From the NCBI GenBank assembly GCA_034231615.1, contig CM067317.1:19799379-19863378 (forward strand): a DNA stretch of 64,000 nt, given 5' to 3'. The stretch comes from Meghimatium bilineatum. Its lineage: Eukaryota; Mollusca; Gastropoda; Stylommatophora; Philomycidae. The position numbers were made by a program, and so were the translations under genes. Numbering within the stretch: the stretch's first letter is position 1; every line of letters begins with the position of its first letter. Below, in pieces: positions 44,085-58,640 of the stretch. Below the pieces are notes generated by a model. The model was not told the DNA's origin, did no database searches, and saw nothing but the letters and a program-made list of their open reading frames with translations.

Positions 44085-45400
44085 CTGATAAGCCTATACA
44101 GGAAGGTGGGCCACCTCCATGAATTCATTCGTCATCAGGAGGTCCTAATGGTTGCCCCACAGCTTTACCTTCAGATCTGTCTCTTGGGGCCATATTTTAT
44201 TATGTCATTGAAGAGTGGGCATGTCTGCAGAATGTGTTCTTGAGTCTGGAGACCCTTTTGACATGTGCATTGGTCAGTTTGTACAGCCTTCATTTTGTGG
44301 AGATGTGCTTGTAGTCTGCAGTGTCCTGTGCAGAGTCTAAAAATTGTGGTTTGCTGTGACCTGCTTAGCTTTAGAAAGGGGTCGTGTGGAAAGTTACTGC
44401 CTCTTCTCTGACTCCATGTATGTTTGTATTTTCTTTTGATGAGAGTTTTTGCTTCAGTTAGTGATATTCTGTTCTGGACTTGTTCTTTTTTTGCACCTGC
44501 TTTTGCCAGCCTATCAGCTGCTTCATTTCCTGCAATTCCACAGTGTGCAGAGATCCGCTGCAGCACAACTTTATTTCTAGCAGATAGTTGATTTAAGAGT
44601 TCTACAGTTGTTTTTGTTAGCAGATCTTTAGGTTCATTTTGGATGGTCTGGAGTACTAACATTCAGTCATATTAGAAGACTATATTAGCTCTTTTGAGTC
44701 TCTGTTCCTCTAGAGCCTTTGATGCTTCTACGATTGCTTGTAGCTGTGCCTGGTAGTTTGTTGATAATTTGCCAGTAGCGATTGAGAGTAGCATTTTAGT
44801 TTTGGGGTGTATGGTATGCATATTCGTATCCCATCTCCTCCTTTCTTTACTGCATCCTCTGATGATCCATCCGTGAAGACATAAATCCACTGTGACCTGG
44901 GGTATTGGGTGTCTAGTTGATAAAGTGTTTTTTCCTTGAGGGCAGTAAGTGTTTCCATAGTTTTGCTCTCAATTCCTGAGATAATAAGTTTTGCAGTATA
45001 TATGGGTGAGGTGTTTGCAATTTTGTAATATGCTTCTAGCTGTTCCCATTCATCCGGATTGTTGCTGGTTACTTCGTAATTGACTTTCAAAGCTTTTTTG
45101 ATAGGTGATTGAAGCTTGGTATTTTCAGTTGGTTTTTGTTAGTTCATTTGTTTACTCATGCATAGGGTGATGTTTCAGTCTAAAAACTTTTGGTAATTAT
45201 TGTGATTTTCTCATCGAATATGACCTACATAGACTTGTTTTATGGCTTTTATGTCAGCTCCCCAATCTGTTCCATATAGTTTTTTCATTATTTGTAGTCT
45301 GTGTGTGGCTTTTTTCCTGTCTCTTCAATGTGTGATTCCTATGTAAGTCTCTTGTCAAATTTTGGTCCTAGGTGAACTGGGTTGTTGTCTTTTGGATGTT
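44085..45400 (-). pseudogene. LINE-delta ORF2 fragment: connector, RNase H and C-terminus
   Basis: The minus strand reads, in order, a connector with LGPKFDKRLT and MKKLYGTDWGADIKAIKQVY (about 45,250-45,360), then a 120-codon frame (44,728-45,090) ending in RNase H with WIYVFTDGSSEDAVKKGGDG (catalytic Asp). A 163-codon frame (44,171-44,662) follows with RISAHCGIAGNEAADRLAKA (His/Asp), IFRLCTGHCRLQAHLHKM and CTCQKGLQTQEHILQTCPLF (Cys/His). The frames are shifted at two places or more. It is a different family from LINE-alpha and LINE-beta, by sequence. RT core and 5' part are missing. Confidence 0.88.
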
Positions 45401-45732
45401 AATATAATTATTATTAATATTGTCATTTTGATATTAATGCATGCATTTTTAACAACTGTAAACTTGTGTTCATAACACTGGTATGATATAGAGACATGTC
45501 TCTTGGAGGTTGGTATGCTTAAGCCCACCAGAGGCTATTTACTGTGTAACAAAACATCACAACAGTGCGCACTATTACTTTCTCACATTCAGTCCCCAAA
45601 TATTCAACAAATAAATGCAAGAATCCAGCAAATCAACAAGTTTATTGATTGTTTCAGATTTAGTTGCATGATATTGTTTGATATTGCACATGAATATCAG
45701 ACCAGTGCATTAGAAACATATTTACACATAAA
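45401..45732. other. Unique DNA before copy B
   Basis: No gene is seen. From about 45,677 the sequence TTTGATATTGCACATGAATA matches the internal repeat that recurs at 655 in copy A and at 46,387 in copy B. Confidence 0.5.
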
Positions 45733-47299
45733 CACACTCTGTACAGAAATATCAAACATTTTGACCACACAGACACAGCACACAAACAAGTTTACACAAA
45801 AAACACAGGCTGTACAGACATATTAAACAGCTAGATTTCACATACAATGATACTTAAGTATATAGCAGAATTGTTATGAATCATCAATTACTGTGTTAAC
45901 ATTATATTTACAGATACATCATTGTACCACCAGACTGTCATCCATTTTGGTTTCATCACTACGGAATAAACGTGTAGTAAACACCGTCAATTTCATGAGA
46001 AATTATACTTATCAGATTTGGTTTTTAAGCATTGTAGATATTTTTTTATGAGACTCTTAAAAGCCCCTTTATAAAGACCCTTTATAAAATTTGTGGGTTT
46101 GCCAAACTACAACTTAAAAAAACATGCATAATCATTTCTTAATAATTTACAAATTTATTAATGAAATACATATAGAAAATACATATTGTGGTATCATTAT
46201 ATTTTAAAATGAAATAAATTTTATACTTGCTTGTATGTGCAAGATTTACACTCGTACAAATTTTTTTATTACTGATTTTTTTGCCTTAATGACCAGACAG
46301 TGCATACATTTGTTTAATTATCAGTGTCTGTGTGACTACTTTTATATGTCGATATTGTTCTCGTACAAACAATATAATATATTTGTTTGATATTGCACAT
46401 GAATATCAGACCAGTGCATTAAAAACATGTTTACATGCAAACATACTGTACAGAAATATCAAACATGTCACAGACAAAGCACATAAATATTAAGCACAAC
46501 AAACATGTTTACAGTGTGGTTAGATATACACTTAATAAGTGTATCTTTTCTTCTCTCATTTGCAATCCTCAAGATTTGTTACTGCAAACACACTCTTCTT
46601 GCATTTTATTTCAAACTGATGACCTATTTAATTTTTTTTAAATGTGTAAAGTCTAACTTGATTCAGTCTTTCATAACAATAAAACACTGGCCACTAACAA
46701 GATGGTTATCAATTTTCTATTTTACAAGTGATCCTTTGAAATATTTGTTCGTTGAAATAATATTTGTTCGAACTTGCCAGAAAATATGTTATTTATTGTT
46801 TTGACCAACTACGGACAAATGTAGCAATCAGTGGCCATTGTGTTTAATCAATAACAAATTCCAACTTGCTTAGTCAGCAAATGTTCATTCTAGAGTACAC
46901 AATGATGGTCTTAAATTTCAGTTTACACAAGTTTTCTACACATTTTGTTCTTGATCGAACTTTTATAGGCCTTCCTCCTAAGTTACATACCAACAGTAGT
47001 TCCTGTGATTGTAGCATGATCCATTCTGATGGGCATATCTGACTTAATACTTGCTTAAGTTTAATATGATGTGCATGTAATCTGATTTAGTTCATGAAAG
47101 AAGTTCTTGCTTCAAGGACATGTTTAGCCAAAATAATCAGGATTGTTCTTAGACAATTTCTGCCTGCACTGGTAACAATTTTGATATGTCCTTTCTGTCA
47201 TTCTCTAACATTCTGCCATCAAAAGCTCAGTGCAACAGATATGTACAATCTCTAGCTTCTTCTAATCTATCTTCTAGTTTTACATCCAGTTTTGCAATA
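45733..47299. other. AT-rich non-coding DNA, copy B
   Basis: Counterpart of 1-1,582, with many small indels. No gene is recognised. The roughly 710-bp-spaced internal repeat is present (45,680 and 46,387). Confidence 0.5.
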
Positions 47300-47957
47300 T
47301 TAATGTCTTTTCGTTTACTTCCATGTTAAAAATATATTAGTTACTCTACATGGACCAGTTGAATAAAAACTTTCCTAGACACTGTACAGTGGGCATTGAA
47401 AACTTCCCTAGACACTGTACAGTGACATTAAAGACTTTTTTTTTGTCATTGGATGCTTGCAGACTGCACAATCACAAAGTGCAGTGACCAGACAATTTAA
47501 TGTGGTTAGAAGCACCATTAGTCGTCTTTGGAGGCGATTTCAACAATCTGGCTCAGTGGAAGACCGGCTGCACAGTGGAAGACCCAGAGTCACAACTCCT
47601 GCCGAAGACCACTTTATACTACTGCATCACCTGAGGAATCAGTTTGCATCTGTGTCCTCCACAGTCCAGTCAATGTCAGCAGTTCAATGAATTTCAGATC
47701 AAACGGTCAAGAACCTGCTGCATGATGCTAGTGTTTGGGCTAGGAGACCCTACAGATTTCCTGTTTTTACAGACCAGCATCACCAGAACCGACTGCAGTG
47801 GGCAAACCGGCATCATCAATGGACCATTGGTAATTACTGGTGATGAGTTTGGTTTAGTTAAAATCTGAAAGTTTTTTCATGCCAAGGTTGAAGCGTTAAT
47901 TCAGTAAAATAAAATTTGGGTACACATTTAAAATAATGTTGCGTTTTTGTGTGTGAT
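47300..47957 (+). pseudogene. Tc1-like transposase fragment, copy B only
   Basis: The frame holds the N-terminal DNA-binding part of a Tc1/mariner-type transposase: SAVTRQFNVVRSTISRLWRR (helix-turn-helix), FQQSGSVEDRLHSGRPRVTT (GRPR linker), a stop at 47,688, then SDQTVKNLLHDASVWARRPY and QNRLQWANRHHQWTI. It ends after GDEFGLV (about 47,840-47,860), so it reaches the first catalytic Asp (the D-E motif) but lacks the second D and the final catalytic residue. GACACTGTACAGTG occurs twice upstream (about 47,378 and 47,413). No intact inverted repeats are seen. Confidence 0.88.
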
Positions 47958-48603
47958 TTTTGTGAACAATATATATATATAGTGAGAACTGTGGTTGTAT
48001 GTTCCGTCCGACTTTTAAAAAGTGCTCCATCAGTAATACAATGGACGGAAGTGTGAGTAGTGATATATTTAAGGATGATGCAGGTGATGAAAATGTACCA
48101 GTTGAAAGTGAGAGACATGATATCCACTCTAATGTTCCCATGACACGATGAAGTTCATGAACTGTTAAAAAATTCAGAGAATGATTGAGACTTCAAAAGA
48201 TGTGAATGGCTTTTTCTACCGGTAGGTTTATTTTTCTGTTACCAGGTACATTATTTGACAGTATTCTGTGTTTTCCTTTTTGTGCTTCTATGGGAGATTA
48301 AAAAAAAACAAACAGTTTTTCATAGTGCAAGCATATACGCTGAAATCCTTCAATAGCAGAAAAAAATACAAATATTCTCGTCTCATATTTGAAAATGTAT
48401 GATATATTTCAAGTAAATATGATACAGTTTGTTTTTCTGCTAATGTTTTTATATCAATGGGTAAAGTGAACACAATAAAGGTAATCAGTAATATCTGCAC
48501 TGCATGTGCAATAAATTTAGCAGATATGCTAGTGACTTTCTAACCAAATGGCCTAAAACAGCAAGTCGTTCAAAAACGTGAATGCACAATTTTGGTGTTT
48601 GCT

Positions 48604-49554
48604 TGTTTGAAAACCCCAGGAATTGCGATCGATTAGCTCTTACTTCCTATATGGGGAGGACCAGAACAATAAGTAGGAAAAATTAGAGAATGGGTGCACA
48701 GGGTTCCGCATTGCTCTCATACGAAACCAGCGTCAACAGATAACCAAGATCCTAAAGGTACACCCTTGTTGTGCACCCTGGAAACAGAAGTACAACGGCT
48801 TGTGTTGTGTTCTAGCCAACACTTTTAGGGATGTTGGTGGATGTAGATGGAATGAGAACAGTCTGCAAAAGAAAACAAACAATATCTTCAAATCTCTGCG
48901 GCAGCACATACAATGGCGCTGTCAAAACACAATGATGCAAAGCATTGTGGCTTGGTTGGCCTAAATGCAGATACATTGGGGGGGGGGGGCAGCGCAATGT
49001 TGATGTCCCAACATGGGTAGATGTCGCTACGATTGTGATATGGCCGCGCTCAGAGCACACATTGAAGCTGGAGATGGCAACACGTGCTAGAGGGCAGCAT
49101 TGTGTATGAGAAACGATAGAGTGGAACGAAGTTACAATTGTCCAGCATGAGACAGATTGACGGAAGTGTTGTTCACCAGTGTGCAGCACCTCTTCATGGA
49201 GGGTGTATTAACATTAAGTCTAATGTGACTGTTGTCACCCTTGCCCAATATGTCTCATAGAGAAGAAATTAGGTCTGGGACATGGCGGGTAGTTATGGAA
49301 TGGTCTTCGTACACGAGGAATAGTTCGATGGCTGCAAAGCACCTCGTCGGACGACAGATACACAGTGGGTGACCCAAGCAAAATACCAGCTTGTCTCGTG
49401 ACATATATCCCCTAGGAGTAGAAGGTTTCTTAAATAGGCATGCATTAAACCGAAAGCTGAAGTATCCTGGGAATGAAAGAAAACTCATAGAAACCACCCC
49501 ACTGCACATATGAAGTAAGAGCAAATTGTTTGCAATTCCTGAGGAAAGCAAACA
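48604..49554. mobile_element. Non-autonomous TIR element, copy B
   Basis: Counterpart of 2,251-3,200, with both terminal repeats, the TGCACCCTGGAAACAGAA block and the G-run. It is very similar to copy A. The G-run differs in length. Confidence 0.7.
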
Positions 49555-51330
49555 TTATAGATGAAAAACATTACTCAAAATCAGTCAATTTTAATAACAT
49601 AATTAAAGGACTTTGTCACAGCAACTAGTTCTGCTTATGTCCCCTAGTAGTTCAAAAACCTAGGGGAATGAGCTTCTCACACTTTCGTTGCCACAACTTT
49701 TTAATCCAAGTGTTTCCCACTATCACACCCTTTTCCTTTTTTAAAAAGTTTTATTGTTTTGCAAGTGATCATTTTAAGAAATCAACCAATAAGTTAGGGC
49801 TTTGAACTTTCCGATGTTCAAACCAAAATAAGCTTTTCAAAACATTTTCTGAAGATTTTATATAAACGGTTTCATTTTCATTTATTAACGAATTATTTTG
49901 TCCAACAATGGCAGTGCCATACTCCCGTTCTCAAAGTGTAGAACTATCTTGCATCAACCCATGGCCATAGATACGCTTTCAGTTAGAAGTGGGTCTTACC
50001 TAAAAAGAAATGTTATTTGCCCATTTTCATGTGTAATTCCCTTTTTTTGATGAAAATTGTGATGACTTCTTAGCGAAAAATTCTTAAGGGAAGGATTTTA
50101 AACTCCTTTTGGCTACATTCCTAGTACTAAAATCATCTTATTATTTGCTAAGTAGGGAGGGAATTGAAAGGGGCTTTGTGTTTCACCAATAAAGTGTAAC
50201 TTGATGACCTGTGCTAAAGGGTTAATTATATAAACAAGGCTACAATCAATATAAGGTAATACTACATGAAACATAACAACAATTAACCTCCTAGTTATTT
50301 TAGTGATAGTCCATGTCTAAGTGGGATGTTCTAAAAACCTGTGTTTTACATAAGTATAAACAATGCTAGGCAGCCAGGGATTAAAAGTTAAATAAACAAT
50401 GCTAAGCAACCAGGGATTAAAAATTAAATAAACAATGCTAGGCAATCAGAACTAAAAGGGTTAACTGTACATAACCAATGCTAAGCAGACAGGGCTGATA
50501 CATCAACAAATAAGCCTAGTCCATATATGAGACATCAATATGTCAAATATATACAAGAAACACTGATATTACATGTTTACTCCTTTCTAAAATCTCTTCA
50601 TAGAGTTTTATATATATATATATCAATGATCTTCGGGAATCCAATAAGGTTACTTAATGATCCGTATTAACACATCATCAATAAATCAACTCTACAAACA
50701 ACTGGCTACAATAACAACAGTTCAGAATAACACATGATTGTAATTAATGCTAGAGCTTTCTTGATTGTCCAGGATTAATAATGAAGAAACCTTTCACCCA
50801 AAACATTACATAATCTGTTCTTGATTAAAACAGTTAAATTATAATTATATATTAATACCGTACGGCATGAAGAAAAATGACTTCTGCCCTACATGCCGCC
50901 CTTGGCACCAAAGGAACACACTATCTAACAGAAGTTGTCAGCAATAGTTTTCCATATACTTGTATGAATAGTTCGGAAGTTATAATTACACCTACCCGGT
51001 ACTTATATAGTTTAGTATAAAACTCCAGTACATGCTCAGCCTGTGATTATTAGTATAGATAATTTAGTATTTATGTTAAATCCCCAGAACAAGATACAAT
51101 GCACCTTCCATCTCCTACTCAGAAAATTACAGAAGAGCACTCATATTAATTAAGAACTGTTCCTAACCTAGGCTCTAAGCATCATCTACTTCACCATATT
51201 TCCTAATGAAATCCAATTAATCTAAACACTTTTAAAACGCAATATACAATTTTATTATTAAGAATCTCAGTTAACTACAAAGCTTGTACATCTTTTCAAA
51301 TTTAAACATTTGTTAGTTCAAGATAGTTAC
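49555..51330. other. Non-coding AT-rich stretch, copy B
   Basis: Counterpart of 3,201-4,930. The degenerate 36-bp repeat near 50,365-50,490 has one more unit than in copy A. No gene is seen. Confidence 0.5.
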
Positions 51331-52580
51331 GATCGGCAAGCTGTAGGAAAAGATTGTTGTGTGGAAATTGTCCCCACATCTAGAGAGGAATAACAGACTA
51401 CCTTCAACACTGGATGGCAGTCGTCCAGGTAAGCAGACTTGGCACAACGTCGCTGCATTCGCGCAAGAAGTATTCGAATGTTGTGACGCATGAATGGAGA
51501 CGTGCCCTGCTGCACCTGGAAGATGCTTAGAGTGCTCTTGGATTTCTTGATGACCATAATGCTGCAACTCCAAGTAAATCCTTTTATTGTCAGATGGATT
51601 GTCTTGGCACTTTTTCAGAGACAAGTTATTCATAAGTGTGGGAGTTGGACTTCAGCACCAACAGTCGTAAGTAAGCGCGGGACTACCACAAGGGTCACCT
51701 CTGTTCCCAGTATTATTTAATGTGTATAAAGTTCAAATTATGAGCTGTAAGATTGCAGCACTGGGGAGAACTATGTCCTATGCTGATGACATCTTGGTAT
51801 ATAGGCAGGACAGAGATAGAGAAACGTTCGCCAGGAATTTGCAGAGGGAGCTTGATCGTATAGGGGAGTGGTGCAGTAATTCTGGAGCTTTTATTAAATA
51901 ATTAAAAGCATTGATAACACGGTTTTCCTGAAATAATCACATAGTAAACACGTCCATGTCATCGGTTACTTTGAGAGGGGATGTCCTCAAGAGAACCAGC
52001 ACAATGAAGAACTTGGGGGGTTATGTTGCACCGCAGTCTGAGTTTCAAAGATTATTGTAAAGGCTTATAAAGTCTTGCGGTGATGAAAGTTATGGCTGCT
52101 GCTCAATGTGAACAGAGGCTGCTATTTCTGCTGTATCGGGGATTGGTGGTGGCGGTGGTAGAGTACGCACTGGAGATTCTGACACTGAGTCAGACTCAAA
52201 CAGAAAGATTGGATATAATCCAGAATGAGGCAAATGCGAATCATTTTGGGGTGTACGAGAGATACGCCGGCACGTGCTATGCAATACTTACTTGATTGCC
52301 CAACTGCAGAGCAAAGAATACAAATGTGCAGGGCATGGGACCACAACAAATGTGCAAGGCATGGGACCACTACAAATAACTGCTGATAAAGAGCACCCTC
52401 TACACCCTAAAATTCTCAAAGTGAAAGGCATTCGTCTTAAGGGAGGAAAGTCGTGGATGGGGCAAGCAGAGGATATTATACAGAGTGTGTGCAGATTGGA
52501 GGATGTGCTATTCATACTTCTATTTTTGGATCCCATTTGAATGTGTCTCTCATTTTCTGTTCTGGCAGACATTTTCTGGT
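51331..52580 (+). pseudogene. LINE-gamma reverse transcriptase remnant, copy B
   Basis: Same order of broken motifs as 4,935-6,180, including MSYADDILVY near 51,773-51,803 and VVEYALEILTLSQTQTERLD. Small differences from A include an 11-base GGGGGTTATGT insertion near 52,016, which probably is the original state because it adds codons before the PQSEF segment. Not functional. Confidence 0.85.
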
Positions 52581-52620
52581 GGGGAGAAAAATAGAACTGG
52601 GTAAAAGAAAGGATAGTTCA

Positions 52621-52995
52621 GTCACTCTGTGTTTTAGTACTATTGGATTCTGCGGGGCTTCATCATTCTGTGTTTTAGTACTATTGGATTCTTTGGGGCT
52701 TCATCATTCTGTGTTTTAGTACTATTGGATTCTGCGGGGCTTCATCATTCTGTGTTTTAGTACTATTGGATTCTGCGGGGCTTCATCATTCTGTGTTTCA
52801 GTACTATTGGATTCTGTGGGGCTTCATCATTCTGTGTTTTAGTACTATTGGATTCTGCGGGGCTTCATCATTCTGTGTTTTAGTACTATTGGATTCTGCG
52901 GGGCTTCATCATTCTGTGTTTTAGTACTATTGGATTCTGCGGGGCTTCATCACTCTGTGTTTTAGTACTATTGGATTCTGTGGGGCTTCATCACT
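52621..52995. repeat. 41-bp minisatellite, about 9 units, copy B
   Basis: Same 41-bp unit and same flanks as 6,213-7,490, with about 22 fewer units. Confidence 0.97.
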
Positions 52996-54017
52996 ATGAC
53001 TCTGACCATTCGTTTGAGTTAACATCTGCAACATTTTCTCGTATTGATGACATAGTATTAGCGCTGAAATCAGCTCCCAATGAATGGATACAAAGGGCCT
53101 ATAAGTTTAGTTGAATTAGAAGGGTTTCTTCTGAGAGGTGGACCAACCTAATATATGGTGTAAATATATCAGACAGATATATCGGACCACAGAAAACAAT
53201 TCAACTCATCTGATCAATATATTTTCCTTGATATGCAGGGCAATCTGAAACACGAATCATAATACCCGAAATATTCAATGCAAGGAAGGTGTTCTGTTAT
53301 GATGACCTGACTATATATGGCATAACTTAACCTCCTGATTATTCAAATGCAAGATGAAAACAATTCAACTTCTGGATATGGAGTGCTATTTTTGGTCATA
53401 CAAGTTTCATGTATTCTCACACAGTGTTCACCTGCTCACTCACAACTTCTTTTCCAATTCCCAAAGTTCAGACACTATTCACTTTCCTCACATCCATTCG
53501 TGCCCCTTAATCAACTAAAATGTGATTCTAAAATTATGGATGAGTCTTGCCACCCTTCCCCCCCCCCATTTCTTGCAACAGTCATCCAAAAATATTACCA
53601 TACTGTTACAGTATTACTCTTTAGTATCCTGTATTACAAAATATGTCATTTTCTTATGGAATAAATTAATTATGGAAGACATTAATTAATTATGGAAGAA
53701 ATTAATTATGGAAGACATTAATTATGGAAGGTGTTTGGAAATTACAATAACTTTTATGTTTTGGAGTTTTTTGTATAATTTGTTAATAGAATAAAGGAAT
53801 GGTTACTGAATGTAATGATGTTAGTTTTTTTCACGTATGTGTGATATCTGATAAAATGGTGAAGATGAAAAATGCACACCATATAGCAACATACCAATGA
53901 CTCACCTATTCTTATCTAATATATTAAATAAAGGAGAAAAATTCTGATAAATGCCTAGGGCTAATTATTTGTGATGTCATTTCATAACCAAACTACTGTG
54001 TTCATATACTATTGCAA
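52996..54017. other. Non-coding DNA, copy B
   Basis: Counterpart of 7,491-8,510, including the ATTAATTATGGAAGAC repeats near 53,662-53,730. No gene is recognised. Confidence 0.5.
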
Positions 54018-55040
54018 TAGCGACCAATAAAACAAACAAGACGACAAAGGAGTCCCACAATAAATCTGCCAACTAGATTGACGGCTTACGTAAACAAGAC
54101 AACAGAACTAGATTGACGGCTTACGTAAACAAGACAACAGATACCTATTCAAACATTAGTCACGGACACGGAACACATAAAGATCCATGGCGTAGACAAT
54201 CATGTTTCTCCATGACTCTCCATGACTAACCCTAACCACTAACAACTACAGGGCTGTGAAATTAAGTCTCAACACGACATAATCCTCTAAAAACAACTCC
54301 CTCCCACCCATTAACAACCAAATTACAGTGTAATTGAGTTTCAGCAATATAAGTCACACACAATAATCCCACCCCCTCACTAACAACCACACGATTGTGC
54401 ATCGCCAGGCGGCCAGTGCTATTGAGTCTCAACACAGCATTACTCATACAAATAAACTCCCACCCCATATTAACTACCACAAGATTGTGCATGACCAGAG
54501 TTTCAGCACCACACAGGTCCAGACCAGTCAACCAATAGAACACACACACTCAAAACAATATATGAATTTCAATGCTAGTGCTATCGAGTTTCAACACAAT
54601 ACAATTCACGCAAATAAATTCCCACCCCCTCATTAACAATCAATAGACTGTGCATGACCAGAGTTTCAGCACCACACAGGTACAGACCAGTAAACCAATA
54701 AAACATACACACTACAAACAATACATGCATCACAATGCCAGTGCTATCGAGTTTCTACAAAATACAATTAACCCAAATCAAACCCCACCCCCTCATTAAC
54801 AATCAAAAGATTGTGCATGACCAAAGTTTCAACACCAAGCAGTGTCAAATCTATCAATCTATATACATACACATGCTACATACAAACTTACATCAGGGCT
54901 AAACCATAAGCAGTTCAACACAACAAACACACAAATCAAAACATCAAAACTAATATGACCAGACAGGACAGCATAGCGATAAACATAAAATACCAGACAA
55001 GACATGGATAAAACTTCAAACCCATTAGCAAAAACATACA
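54018..55040 (+). mobile_element. Isolated LINE-alpha 3' tail, copy B
   Basis: Counterpart of 8,511-9,495 with the same roughly 165-bp degenerate units. A 35-bp piece with TTGACGGCTTACGTAAACAA is doubled near 54,070-54,140, which copy A lacks. Confidence 0.72.
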
Positions 55041-57720
55041 AAGAAAAAGCAAACTCGTTAGCCAGACAATTCTACACAATCAGCAGCAATAACAACTTAA
55101 CACTCCAGGAACTAAACAGAAGAACAAAACTCATTCAAGAAATGGAAACAACACATATAAATCCAGAAGCTACATATCTCAACGCAGACATCACAATACA
55201 AGAAGTTACTAGTGCAATAGCCAGAAAATCAAACACAGCAGCAGGACCAGACATACTAAACTACACTATACTGAAGAAAGTACCCCCTAACATCATTCAA
55301 ATGATTACAACTCTATTCAACAAGATATGAGAGGAAGGAAAAATACCCACCACGTGGAAAAGAGCCACTATAATACCATTCTTCAAACCGGATAAAGACC
55401 CAAAAATAAAATGTTCTTACCGACCCATATCCCTAACGTCGCACCTAGGGAAAATAATAGAAACAGTAGTAAATACAAGGTTAACATTCCACCTCGAAAA
55501 ATATAACCTATACAGTCCCACACAAGCAGGATTCAGAAAGAGCAGAAGCGCTGTCGACCAACTATTAAAGTTGGAACATGAGGTAAAAAAAGGCTTAATG
55601 AATAACAACAAAACCCTGGCTGTATTCCTCGACGTCGCCAGAGCATACGATGAATGCTGGTGAGAAGGAGCCCTGATGAAAATACAAAAAACGGGAATCC
55701 ATGGGATAACCATGAACTATATTAAAAATTTCCTACACGGACGCTACTTCCGTGTGCAGATCAACAACCATCTATCCGATGTCTACGAACAGGAAACTTG
55801 ATTCCACAAGACTCTGTGATATCACCAACTCTATTCACCATAATGGTCAACGACCTGGGGCAAGAGAAGGGAGATGTAAAGAACAGTATATCTCAGTTTG
55901 CCGATGACGTAGCCATCTGGACCACAGGGAGGAACAGTGAATATCTGAAGGAATCAATGCAGAGACAGTTCAACCTGGTAGCCAACTGGATGACCAGGTG
56001 GGGATCAAATCAATGCGTCCAAATCCATAGGTATGCTGTTCAGCCGAGGTAACAGCCGCATGAATAGAAACCCAGATATACAAAAAAAATGGTCGGCCCA
56101 TCAAATTTAAGAAAACTACACGATTCCTGGGCATGACCTTAGATCGGAGCCTGCGATGGGACATACATATCAACAATATTGTTGACCATAGCAGATGAGG
56201 CCTAAACATGCTAAGATATATAAAAGGAAGTGGTTGGGGAGCGGACACGCAGACAATGCTCACATTCTACAAACCATTTGTTAGATGCAAAATGGAGTAG
56301 GCAAGCATTGTATATGAATCGTCCGCCCCGTCAAATACAAAAAAGCTGAACAAGATCAAAAACAAAGCCCTAACCACAACAGGCGTGGTAACACCAAGCA
56401 CATCAGAAGGAGCACTTCAAGTAGTCATAAGGCTCAGAAGAAAAGAGCTAAGAATGAGCTACTGGGCTAAGAATGGAAGTGACAACTCACACCCAGCCTA
56501 CACATCTTTCTTTGAAGATGTAAAGGAGGGAAATTACAAGCTTACGAAGCCTAGATACCCAGCTGGATGAGGTAGAAACCAGGAAAAACTACAACATCCA
56601 GATATCTGGGACCAAGTAACAACTAGGCGAAACAACAAGGCGGATTGCCCTCCATGGGAAATTGTGAGACCAACAATCGATACACGATTAACGGAAATAC
56701 TTCCAAAAAATATAGAAAATTATAAAGTCCAGAATATGACTATCAAGCACATTAATGAACACACACACAACCATCTCAAAATATACACATGTTTTTCAAT
56801 AGGGGATGATGGTACTACGGGGGCAGGAGTCGTAATCCCAGAGAGAAGAATTAAAGGGCATACAGACTCCCTAACAACATTTCAATATTTTCTGCTGAGT
56901 TTACACCCATACTGAAAGCACTAGAGCTGATAGGAGATAACCCACCGGAGCATACCATAATCCTAACGGACTCACTATCTTCAGTACAAGCGCTTCAACT
57001 TAAGAAAGAAAGTGAACAGCTCGACCTGGTAGAAGACAATCTACGCATACACACATCCTGGCACAATAAAGGAAAACACCTCACAATTATGTGAATTCCA
57101 GACCATGTGGGTATAGCAGGGAACTAGTTGGTCGATATCGAAGCTAAAGCAGGAAGAGCTATAACACAACCAGAAAAGCTAGTACATTCAATGTTCGAAA
57201 TCAAATATTTCATTAGAAAGGAAATCAATAAAGAATGGACGCTTAAATGGTCAAATAGATCCAAGGGTAGACATGCTTTCTCTTTACTTAAAGCTCCTAC
57301 ACGAAATACTCAAATACGGAACGAGCTGAAAATTCCTAACAATAGCAAATTCCTAAAGCTCAGACTAGGATTTGCAGGGTTCAAAATAAATTAACCGATA
57401 TGCGAGGAGTGCTACGACGCAAACTCTATAGAACACTACCTCCTAGACTGCGCCAAATACCGACAATAAGGAGCGGCGATGCTACAAAAACAACAATATA
57501 GAGTGCAGCTTGGTAAACACACACGCGTAGATTCAAAGAAAATAGTCAAACAATATATATCACGAACCAAAGAACTAATATAAAAATAAACGAAATTGAT
57601 AAATAAAAACTACTATCTGGAAATAGCGATACAGGTTAATCTGACACAAACAAACAAAAACACTATAGATACCTATTAAAAAGAAAACAACACACGAGAG
57701 CTCCTCGCGAGGGCACAATA
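55041..57720 (+). pseudogene. LINE-alpha ORF2 fragment (RT and RNase H), copy B
   Basis: Counterpart of 9,500-12,187. The 5' end here is open (LAKTYKEKANSLARQFYT), where copy A has a stop. Shared lesions are the stop after NKI (55,327) and after ECW (55,661), and loss of the first RNase H Asp. B keeps the CEECYDANSIEHYLLDC segment (about 57,402-57,455) that A partly lost, but has its own stop just before it. Dead copy. Confidence 0.9.
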
Positions 57721-58640
57721 GTGACCAATAAAACAAAGAAGACGACAAAGGACTCCCACAATCAATCTGCCAACTAGATTGACGGCTTACGTAAGCAAGA
57801 CAATAGATACCTATTCAAACATTAGTCACGGACACAGAACACATAAAGAACCATACACTAACAAACACATGACAGTACAGAATAATCACACAAACAGAAA
57901 TACACAACAGCCTACATCCACAAAATCTTGCACGTAAAACGTTTTATACAGACACAATAACATCCTCCATGACAGCTTCACGATTGTGCAAACATGAGTT
58001 TCAACAAATTTATTGCATTCCCAACACCCCCCCCCCCCCCAAATAACAACTACAGAGCTGTGAAATTAAGTCTCAACACGACAACCCTCACAAAACAAAC
58101 CCCGCTCACTTATTAACAACATGGTTGGGCAACCAAAAAGCAGTGCAATTAAGTTTCAACAACACAAGTCACAAAAACCCACCCCGCACTAACAACCACA
58201 TGATTGTACATAGCCAGAGCTTCACCGCCAAACAGTCAGACCAATCAACCAATAAACATACACACTCCAAACACTGAACATCACCTTGCCAGTGCTATTG
58301 CGTTTCAGCACCATATATTTCACGCAAAACTAGGCCCAACCCCTCACAAACAGTAAAAAATTGTGCACATGCAGAGTTTCACAGTACCAGACAAGGCAGA
58401 GTTTCACAGTACCAGACAAGTCAATCAATAAACATACACACTCCAATCAACAAAACACAACCTTACAACAGTGCTAAACCAAATTGAGTTTTCAATCCAC
58501 CACCAAACTCAAATCACTGCATTCATACCCACAAGACCAGAACCAGACAGGACAACATAAAGATACCCATAATACAACAAACAGGACATGAATAAAACTC
58601 TTAAACCCTCATAATACAGACGACATATAACCACCTGGTT
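57721..58640 (+). mobile_element. LINE-alpha 3' tail, copy B
   Basis: Counterpart of 12,188-13,075. A 30-bp piece with AGAGTTTCACAGTACCAGAC is doubled near 58,374-58,420, which A has once. Confidence 0.7.
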